A DNA stretch of 64,000 nucleotides, taken from positions 1,736,001 to 1,800,000 of the forward strand of contig OZ220707.1 in assembly GCA_965116685.1 (NCBI GenBank), given 5' to 3'. The notes under the pieces were generated by a model. It searched no databases. It saw nothing but the letters and a program-made list of their open reading frames with translations, and was not told where the DNA came from. This document shows, one piece after another, positions 35,956 through 43,459 of the stretch (positions are counted from its first letter, which is position 1; every line of letters begins with the position of its first letter). The position numbers and the translations under genes were made by a program. Source of the DNA: Bin80 sp965116685 (GTDB lineage: Bacteria > Bacteroidota > Rhodothermia > Rhodothermales > Bin80).

Positions 35956-37887
35956 CTTGACTTCGACGGTTACCTCCGTCACAGGGGTTCTGGAGTGGGA
36001 TTTCCGGGAAAACTGAACACTACCAATCCCCCTTTTCAGGGCGGAATGATGAAGATCGAGACCGAATGGGACGCTTGATTTAGGAGGTCGTCCCCTCTTT
36101 GAACAGTACGGTCTGGCGCTGTATCGTCAGACCGACTGTCTGGTATAGGCGCCCGCTCGTTTCGGTAACCTTCGATGGAAGAAGGTATTCTGCCCGATTG
36201 CCTCGATCACAAATCATGGAGGTTTCCACCGCACCAAGTTCTGCTAAAATCTGCCCTTCACTCAGGCGATGTTTTGAACCAAACCTCGCATTATATCGGT
36301 GTCGGAAGATCCGTAACAGGGCAAATGCAACAAAACAGATTGCAATATGGGCACGCACCCGACGCTCGACCCAGTGAAAGATGGGCCGGATCGCCATGGT
36401 GTGTTTCATCACACGAAAACCTTCTTCAATTCGCCATAACTCTCCATAATGTTGATAGACTTGTTCTGGAGTCAGATCCTCCAGACTCGTCCAGACCCCA
36501 TGCAGCCCATCAAACTTCTCATCCCGAACAATCGCTGCTTGATCTAAGCTCACTCCATCCTGCTTCACCTTCAGAAATCGACCACTTCTGCCGGTGCCCT
36601 TGACCCCCTGTTTCAAACGATTCTTCACCTTCTCAATTGCCTTCTCCCGTGAATGTACATCCCGAGCTGCCTTCTTTGGACAATAGCGCAAAATCAAGCG
36701 TCGACCACCAAGTTTGTGTTCGGTAACCTTACGACCCGTCGTTAAAACCTTCCAAGACTGTGCCCCGAGAATCGTCTTGGTGTGGAGTTGATTTAATGAC
36801 CGTAAACGTGCAGCCACGATATAGTCACAGCCCAGACTTTGCAACAACGCTAAATTCTCCTTGCTCAACATCCCTGAATCGGCAACGACAATCATCCGAT
36901 CCAAATCAAAACATTCTTTGAGGCGCGTCATCGCCGGTTCAAGCGTCTTTACATCGGTGGTATTGCCGGGAAAGAGTTCGTACGTGACCGGAAGCCCTTC
37001 TTGGGTTTGGATCAATGCCAAGACCAACTGAACCTTTTTGGGCTTCCCATCCTTGCTAAACCCTTTCTTGCGTAGCTCATCCGGCAACTCACTGGCAAAG
37101 CTCAATGTCGTCACATCAAAAAACAGCACCTTCAGTTTCCCGCCAAGCATGCCGAGCGTCTCGTTGGAGACCAGCTGCTTCATCTGTTCAATTCGGTCGT
37201 CCGTGACGGCATCCATCATCCGATAGAACTTCTCCACCGGAACGTCCACCCCCGCATCCTTGGACATCTGCCGTGCATGGGCCAGTTTACTATCCCCAGA
37301 TGCAGCCAGACGAAGTAAAACCGCTTGCTTGAACAGACGACGAGACATCTTCTGACGGCGATCAAAGACCTCTGTAAACCGCATCTGGTGATACAGGGCC
37401 CCCATGACCTCGTGAAAGCCCAGACAGATGCGCCGTATTTCCTCCAGCTTCCGTGCATCTTTGATCACCAGTGCCTTCGACTCCCGTTTTTTTCTGCGGG
37501 CAGCCACCACCTCGTCTACATAAGACTCTGCAGGAAATAAGGAGGGTTGCAGGTCTTCTTGGATCCGAGCTAATTCCAGATAGGCAATTTTAACCAGACC
37601 GTCCACTGCATCCGGGTGAACGCTTCCCATGTGTCGGACGATACGAACCCGCGGCTTTCTTTCCTTATTACGGTAGCTCTCAACAATCTGGACAGAGATG
37701 TTTTTCGTGGTTTTTCGTTTGAGTTCTCGGACCCACATGACACAGTTGGTTGGTGAATTACAAAGATACGAAAAATACAATTAAAAAGCAAGACTGAACA
37801 CTACACAGGAAGGCCAAAAAAAAACCTCCCAGAAAGCACGGAAACAGTGGTTTTGTACCTGGAAAAATCGAAACCGTCAAAGTCAGG
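35956..37887 (-). mobile_element. IS1634-family element, copy 1 (1932 bp)
   Basis: Inverted ends are CTTGACTTCGACGGTTAC (left) and CCTGACTTTGACGGTTTC (right end read inward), differing at three positions. The one gene is a transposase on the minus strand. The copy at 40132-42062 has the same sequence except for one A in a poly-A run near the right end (nine against eight). The insertion broke the AAA ATPase gene after codon 31. It is flanked by a 28-bp duplication. Confidence 0.95.
36080..37738 (-). CDS. IS1634-family transposase, copy 1 (552 aa from the MWVREL start)
   Basis: This DDE transposase has its acidic residues in VLFFDVTTLSF, VVADSGMLS and LWRIEEGFRVMKH; the last is the Glu-containing motif of IS4-related families. 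It is only distantly like the transposase at 2268. The start at 37738 (MWVRELKRKTTKNISVQIVE) fits the family; an ATG at 37780 would add 14 residues. Identical in protein sequence to the copy at 40256. Intact and presumably active. Confidence 0.9.
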   Translation of the reverse strand: MWVRELKRKTTKNISVQIVESYRNKERKPRVRIVRHMGSVHPDAVDGLVKIAYLELARIQEDLQPSLFPAESYVDEVVAARRKKRESKALVIKDARKLEEIRRICLGFHEVMGALYHQMRFTEVFDRRQKMSRRLFKQAVLLRLAASGDSKLAHARQMSKDAGVDVPVEKFYRMMDAVTDDRIEQMKQLVSNETLGMLGGKLKVLFFDVTTLSFASELPDELRKKGFSKDGKPKKVQLVLALIQTQEGLPVTYELFPGNTTDVKTLEPAMTRLKECFDLDRMIVVADSGMLSKENLALLQSLGCDYIVAARLRSLNQLHTKTILGAQSWKVLTTGRKVTEHKLGGRRLILRYCPKKAARDVHSREKAIEKVKNRLKQGVKGTGRSGRFLKVKQDGVSLDQAAIVRDEKFDGLHGVWTSLEDLTPEQVYQHYGELWRIEEGFRVMKHTMAIRPIFHWVERRVRAHIAICFVAFALLRIFRHRYNARFGSKHRLSEGQILAELGAVETSMICDRGNRAEYLLPSKVTETSGRLYQTVGLTIQRQTVLFKEGTTS

Positions 37888-37915
37888 TCAACCTCCGTCC
37901 CTTGTCTGTTTTTAT
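37888..37915. repeat. 28-bp target duplication, right copy (IS1634-family copy 1)
   Basis: Second copy of the 28-base direct repeat also found at 35928-35955. It begins immediately after the right end of copy 1 and lies inside ATPase coding sequence. Confidence 0.95.
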
Positions 37916-39374
37916 TGGCCCTAGTAATACAGGAAAGTCATATTTAGCGATCCTAATCTATGCATTGCATTGCTACTTTGGTAGTTATAAGTCAAGGTTC
38001 TTTTTGAGATCTGACCAAGAGTTTCGCTCTCTGCTTAATTCTATTTTACCGAATGGTACTGGTAATTTGAGGGATTCGCTGACCGCAATAGGCAAGCAAT
38101 TGACTGAGCTTGAAGCAGATGATTCTGGAGCCCAAAATGGAGTCGTAATTCCTGAACCAGTGGCAGCTGTCTTACGAGCGATGTTTCGCGAAGCAGCCGG
38201 TGCTGGACTGAAAGGCGAAATTGCCCGATGCTTCGGCCTTGACACAGAATTGCTTCGCCGCCGAGATGGCAATGCCAGTTCGCGTGTCATTTTGCGAATC
38301 AAGCCGGTTAAGAATGCTGAACCTCTGGAACATCATTTGATCTTGAGATCCAGAAGAACAATGTCATGGACATCCATACCCGAGGGAATGCCACTAAAGC
38401 TCCAGGGGGCATTTTCCCATCCAATGCCATCTAGCTTGAGTTGGTTATACTCACCGCAATTAGAATTTGAAGACTATTTGGAAAGTGACGGTAGTCTAGT
38501 TAGCATAGGCAGAATACAACTCTTGCAATTTATAGCAAACTACCTTGCTGTAAGCGTCTATGGACCATTTGCTCAATCTGCCTACTACCTTCCGGCAGAT
38601 CGAACGGGAATCATGCATGCGCACAAAGCGGTGATAAGTACGGTCCTAGAGAATGCTGCGATGGCCGGGATACGCCAAGTACGAAATGTGCCACTACTTT
38701 CAGGAATCATGGCAGATTTTTTAGAGGGACTGATTGAGTCGGATGACGCCTCTCGCTCCTTCCCAGAGAATGTGACGCGACCCCAAGAAATTCTCGAAAT
38801 TTGCGAGAAGATTGAGGGAGAAATACTCGGGGGCTCTATAACAACTGGAAATTCAGAGATACTAAAATATCCGAAATTTAGTTACCAGCCAAAGGGATGG
38901 CCTGATTCCTTGCCATTAAAGAATGCATCATCAATGGTATCAGAGCTTGCCCCTGTTCTATTGTACTTACGTCATCAAGTAGATCCAGGGGATGTTTTAA
39001 TCATTGAAGAACCCGAATCCCATCTGCATCCTTCCATGCAAGTTCAGTTCACGCGCCAACTCGCCGCAATTGTGAATGCAGGTGTTCGTGTTATTGTGAC
39101 CACCCACAGCGAATGGATCTTGGAGGAACTTGCTAATTTAGTTAGGTTGTCGTCCCTATCAAAATCTGACCGTATCAAAATTGACGGGGGGAGCGTTGCA
39201 CTTGCCTCCGATAAAGTGGGTGCGTGGTTATTTCGGCAAGAACAGAACTCCGATGGCTCGACCGTGTCACAGATTGACCTCGACGAGTCAGGGCTTTACC
39301 CTTCGGGTTTTGCCGATGTTGCAACTGAATTGCATAATAACTGGGCGCGGATTTCAAGTCAACTTGAAAAGTAA
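37902..39374 (+). pseudogene. AAA ATPase (RecF/AAA_21-like), main part after the IS (490 aa)
   Basis: This part carries the Walker A GPSNTGKS immediately after the interruption and, near the C-terminus, the Walker B VLIIEEPESHLHPSMQ with TTHSEWILEELANL as the ABC-type H-switch segment. The middle contains a Pro-free helical insertion typical of AAA_15/AAA_21 ATPases (overlap with OLD-type and RecF-like enzymes). An in-frame TTG at 37902 could restart translation, but the first 31 native codons are upstream of the IS. A nuclease-like gene starts two bases after the stop, so the two formed an operon. Role was probably an ATP-gated sensor of a defence or conflict system. Confidence 0.85.
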
Positions 39375-39376
39375 GT

Positions 39377-39838
39377 ATGGATACAGTTGTTGATAGTTTC
39401 AAGAAGCACGCTCCAGAAAAGGCCGTTCACCGTTCCAAACTAAACAAGAAAGGATGCCTTCTTCGCAAGAACAATATTCCGACGCCAAATGTGATCATTG
39501 ACCTAGATAGGCTCAAAATAACGGATGACTCCAAGCATGCTGACTTCTTGTTTGGTTCGGACGATTCTGGTGGTTGGATTGTAGCAATCGAGATGAAGAG
39601 GGGAGCACCGGATGTCCGGCACTCCGCACAATAACTTCAGTCTACCGCTAAAATCGCCGAGAAGTGGACTTCAGGTGGGGATGTACAAAATTTTCGAGCC
39701 GTTCTGGCATCAGGAAATTTGCCCAGAGTTGAATTTAGTTTATTGAAAAAACGATCTAACTGGGTCCGTTTTGGAAATAGGGATCATCCTATTCGGCAAC
39801 TTACCTGTGGGTCCAAATTAAGACAAGTATTCAATTAG
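39377..39838 (+). pseudogene. PD-(D/E)XK nuclease-like partner of the AAA ATPase, with an internal stop
   Basis: The frame starts at ATG 39377 and reads HADFLFG (Asp56) and VAIEMKRG (Glu72-Met-Lys74), the D...ExK pattern of PD-(D/E)XK nucleases. A TAA at 39632-39634 ends it at 85 codons. The same frame is open beyond the TAA to 39838 with sequence that continues the domain (LQSTAKIAEKWTSGG, FRAVLASGN, RDHPIRQLTCGSKL). Changing TAA to CAA would restore a 153-aa protein reading SAQ-Q-LQ. Two bases separate it from the ATPase stop. The IS copy 2 duplication covers its last 112 bases but leaves the gene end intact here. Confidence 0.75.
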
Positions 39839-40131
39839 ATCTGGACTTCCCCCTCTCATCCATGCCAAGGAGAAGTTCCGTCAAAGGCATTACGAGCACA
39901 CCCTCTCCAACTGCAATCAAGAGCCTCTGCTCGAATCGGTGGCACAAGCCTGGGCGAGTGGACACATTGATCTAAATTTGCGAGGACTCCTCAATTTCCG
40001 GTCAGAGCTTCAAGAAACCCCTCATAGGCCGGCTTGGGTTCATACCCTGCATCGAAAAGCAGGCCCCATTCCGGGTTGCCCCAAAAATCAATTAACCAGC
40101 TCTCTGGATCTCGCAACCCCCACCAGGTAAT
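39727..40131. repeat. 405-bp target duplication, left copy (IS1634-family copy 2)
   Basis: 405 bases that recur at 42063-42467, seen as matching sequence from AGTTGAATTT to CCAGGTAAT. The left copy holds the true 3' end of the nuclease-like gene and a stray 141-base piece of the xylanase 3' end. Confidence 0.93.
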
Positions 40132-42062
40132 CTTGACTTCGACGGTTACCTCCGTCACAGGGGTTCTGGAGTGGGATTTCCGGGAAAACTGAACACTACC
40201 AATCCCCCTTTTCAGGGCGGAATGATGAAGATCGAGACCGAATGGGACGCTTGATTTAGGAGGTCGTCCCCTCTTTGAACAGTACGGTCTGGCGCTGTAT
40301 CGTCAGACCGACTGTCTGGTATAGGCGCCCGCTCGTTTCGGTAACCTTCGATGGAAGAAGGTATTCTGCCCGATTGCCTCGATCACAAATCATGGAGGTT
40401 TCCACCGCACCAAGTTCTGCTAAAATCTGCCCTTCACTCAGGCGATGTTTTGAACCAAACCTCGCATTATATCGGTGTCGGAAGATCCGTAACAGGGCAA
40501 ATGCAACAAAACAGATTGCAATATGGGCACGCACCCGACGCTCGACCCAGTGAAAGATGGGCCGGATCGCCATGGTGTGTTTCATCACACGAAAACCTTC
40601 TTCAATTCGCCATAACTCTCCATAATGTTGATAGACTTGTTCTGGAGTCAGATCCTCCAGACTCGTCCAGACCCCATGCAGCCCATCAAACTTCTCATCC
40701 CGAACAATCGCTGCTTGATCTAAGCTCACTCCATCCTGCTTCACCTTCAGAAATCGACCACTTCTGCCGGTGCCCTTGACCCCCTGTTTCAAACGATTCT
40801 TCACCTTCTCAATTGCCTTCTCCCGTGAATGTACATCCCGAGCTGCCTTCTTTGGACAATAGCGCAAAATCAAGCGTCGACCACCAAGTTTGTGTTCGGT
40901 AACCTTACGACCCGTCGTTAAAACCTTCCAAGACTGTGCCCCGAGAATCGTCTTGGTGTGGAGTTGATTTAATGACCGTAAACGTGCAGCCACGATATAG
41001 TCACAGCCCAGACTTTGCAACAACGCTAAATTCTCCTTGCTCAACATCCCTGAATCGGCAACGACAATCATCCGATCCAAATCAAAACATTCTTTGAGGC
41101 GCGTCATCGCCGGTTCAAGCGTCTTTACATCGGTGGTATTGCCGGGAAAGAGTTCGTACGTGACCGGAAGCCCTTCTTGGGTTTGGATCAATGCCAAGAC
41201 CAACTGAACCTTTTTGGGCTTCCCATCCTTGCTAAACCCTTTCTTGCGTAGCTCATCCGGCAACTCACTGGCAAAGCTCAATGTCGTCACATCAAAAAAC
41301 AGCACCTTCAGTTTCCCGCCAAGCATGCCGAGCGTCTCGTTGGAGACCAGCTGCTTCATCTGTTCAATTCGGTCGTCCGTGACGGCATCCATCATCCGAT
41401 AGAACTTCTCCACCGGAACGTCCACCCCCGCATCCTTGGACATCTGCCGTGCATGGGCCAGTTTACTATCCCCAGATGCAGCCAGACGAAGTAAAACCGC
41501 TTGCTTGAACAGACGACGAGACATCTTCTGACGGCGATCAAAGACCTCTGTAAACCGCATCTGGTGATACAGGGCCCCCATGACCTCGTGAAAGCCCAGA
41601 CAGATGCGCCGTATTTCCTCCAGCTTCCGTGCATCTTTGATCACCAGTGCCTTCGACTCCCGTTTTTTTCTGCGGGCAGCCACCACCTCGTCTACATAAG
41701 ACTCTGCAGGAAATAAGGAGGGTTGCAGGTCTTCTTGGATCCGAGCTAATTCCAGATAGGCAATTTTAACCAGACCGTCCACTGCATCCGGGTGAACGCT
41801 TCCCATGTGTCGGACGATACGAACCCGCGGCTTTCTTTCCTTATTACGGTAGCTCTCAACAATCTGGACAGAGATGTTTTTCGTGGTTTTTCGTTTGAGT
41901 TCTCGGACCCACATGACACAGTTGGTTGGTGAATTACAAAGATACGAAAAATACAATTAAAAAGCAAGACTGAACACTACACAGGAAGGCCAAAAAAAAC
42001 CTCCCAGAAAGCACGGAAACAGTGGTTTTGTACCTGGAAAAATCGAAACCGTCAAAGTCAGG
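40132..42062 (-). mobile_element. IS1634-family element, copy 2 (1931 bp)
   Basis: Same sequence as copy 1 except for one A in a poly-A run. The ends abut a 405-bp direct repeat (39727-40131 and 42063-42467). Because each copy has its own matched target duplication, the two are separate insertion events, not the two arms of one composite transposon. The insertion point is inside the xylanase 3' end, but the duplication regenerates an intact copy of that gene on the right. Confidence 0.95.
40256..41914 (-). CDS. IS1634-family transposase, copy 2 (552 aa)
   Basis: Identical protein to the copy at 36080-37738, with the same DDE motifs and the same preferred MWVREL start (41914). No inactivating change is visible. 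Confidence 0.9.
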   Translation of the reverse strand: MWVRELKRKTTKNISVQIVESYRNKERKPRVRIVRHMGSVHPDAVDGLVKIAYLELARIQEDLQPSLFPAESYVDEVVAARRKKRESKALVIKDARKLEEIRRICLGFHEVMGALYHQMRFTEVFDRRQKMSRRLFKQAVLLRLAASGDSKLAHARQMSKDAGVDVPVEKFYRMMDAVTDDRIEQMKQLVSNETLGMLGGKLKVLFFDVTTLSFASELPDELRKKGFSKDGKPKKVQLVLALIQTQEGLPVTYELFPGNTTDVKTLEPAMTRLKECFDLDRMIVVADSGMLSKENLALLQSLGCDYIVAARLRSLNQLHTKTILGAQSWKVLTTGRKVTEHKLGGRRLILRYCPKKAARDVHSREKAIEKVKNRLKQGVKGTGRSGRFLKVKQDGVSLDQAAIVRDEKFDGLHGVWTSLEDLTPEQVYQHYGELWRIEEGFRVMKHTMAIRPIFHWVERRVRAHIAICFVAFALLRIFRHRYNARFGSKHRLSEGQILAELGAVETSMICDRGNRAEYLLPSKVTETSGRLYQTVGLTIQRQTVLFKEGTTS

Positions 42063-42467
42063 AGTTGAATTTAGTTTATTGAAAAAACGATCTAACTGGG
42101 TCCGTTTTGGAAATAGGGATCATCCTATTCGGCAACTTACCTGTGGGTCCAAATTAAGACAAGTATTCAATTAGATCTGGACTTCCCCCTCTCATCCATG
42201 CCAAGGAGAAGTTCCGTCAAAGGCATTACGAGCACACCCTCTCCAACTGCAATCAAGAGCCTCTGCTCGAATCGGTGGCACAAGCCTGGGCGAGTGGACA
42301 CATTGATCTAAATTTGCGAGGACTCCTCAATTTCCGGTCAGAGCTTCAAGAAACCCCTCATAGGCCGGCTTGGGTTCATACCCTGCATCGAAAAGCAGGC
42401 CCCATTCCGGGTTGCCCCAAAAATCAATTAACCAGCTCTCTGGATCTCGCAACCCCCACCAGGTAAT
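42063..42467. repeat. 405-bp target duplication, right copy (IS1634-family copy 2)
   Basis: Second copy of the 405-base direct repeat. Its first 112 bases are a spare 3' fragment of the nuclease-like gene, and its last 141 bases are the working 3' end of the xylanase gene. Confidence 0.93.
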
Positions 42468-43391
42468 GGCAAACTGGTTTTCTTCGGGCAGATCCATAAA
42501 GGCAGCTACGACCTCGTTTACACGCTTCTTCTGAAGTTGGCTCCGCTCATCCGTAAGCACAGACAGGTCTCCCTGAGGATTGACACGGACATCCATTTCT
42601 GAGATGTGAACCTTAAGCCCCCGCTGAACGACCGCGTCCATGACCGCAACAATGTTGCGAAGGGGGGGAGTCGTGTAGGTGATGTGCATCTGAAGTCCAA
42701 CCCCGTCAATGGGAATGCCCCGGGCTTGAAGGTCATCCATCATGGCCAACATTGACTCAAGCTTGGCCGCATCCCAAATCGTACCATAATCGTTGTAAAA
42801 CAGCAGGACATCCGGGTCGGCCTCTCTGGCATACTGGAACAGGCGGGCAATATAATCCGGCCCCATCCGACGACGAAACACAGAATTCCGCAGTTCACCT
42901 GATCCATCTTCAAACGCCTCGTTAATCACATCCCAACTTACGACATCCTCCTGGTAGCGCTGGACAACCGTAGTGATATAGTCTTTTACCGCATCCTCAA
43001 ATTCCATATCGGTTCCGCTGAAGTTTTCCAGCCAAGGTGGTGTAGACTGATGCCATACCAATGCATGCCCATGAACCTGCATATCATGTTCCTTGGCAAA
43101 GGCAACCAACTGATCTGCCTGCGTCCAGATGTAGCTTCCTGAAGAACTGGTCAGGTGTCTCATCTTCATCTCATACTCAGCAGTCACACTATTGAAAACG
43201 GTGTGGACAAGTTGTGAATGGCGGGCAGAACCTAATCGGCCCGACTGAATTGCAACACCCACCGGGAAGGGGGCCACAGAGCGTAATGCAGTGTACGTTT
43301 CAGGTTCCTCAGGCTCTTCTGTAACCGCATTTTCACTACAGGCAACTATTAAGATCGCCAAAAGAAGAATGAATAAAAATCTGAGATCCAT
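42327..43391 (-). CDS. GH10 endo-1,4-beta-xylanase lipoprotein (354 aa)
   Basis: The leader ends in LIVAC, so Cys18 is probably lipidated. The GH10 TIM barrel contains the acid/base Glu158 in VINEAF, the nucleophile Glu265 in HISEMDV, substrate-site motifs HGHALVWHQSTPPW and LQMHITY, and WWGLRDPESW. Length is typical. It hydrolyses internal beta-1,4 links of xylan and would be located on the outer membrane. The 3' end overlaps the right 405-bp target duplication, so the IS insertion next to it did not damage it. No other xylan genes are adjacent; the divergent PSCyt gene faces away. Confidence 0.95.
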   Translation of the reverse strand: MDLRFLFILLLAILIVACSENAVTEEPEEPETYTALRSVAPFPVGVAIQSGRLGSARHSQLVHTVFNSVTAEYEMKMRHLTSSSGSYIWTQADQLVAFAKEHDMQVHGHALVWHQSTPPWLENFSGTDMEFEDAVKDYITTVVQRYQEDVVSWDVINEAFEDGSGELRNSVFRRRMGPDYIARLFQYAREADPDVLLFYNDYGTIWDAAKLESMLAMMDDLQARGIPIDGVGLQMHITYTTPPLRNIVAVMDAVVQRGLKVHISEMDVRVNPQGDLSVLTDERSQLQKKRVNEVVAAFMDLPEENQFAITWWGLRDPESWLIDFWGNPEWGLLFDAGYEPKPAYEGFLEALTGN

Positions 43392-43459
43392 GGTGTCCTT
43401 TCGGGAGTACGAAAAAGGCTAACGAATTCTATCTTAATTTAAGGCAATTGGATTAGCTT

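Noticed and set aside
35956..42062. A composite transposon formed by the two IS1634-family copies carrying the ATPase and nuclease genes
   Set aside because: Each copy has its own matched target duplication (28 bp and 405 bp). In a composite insertion the repeat would flank only the outer ends. The ATPase frame is also continuous across copy 1.
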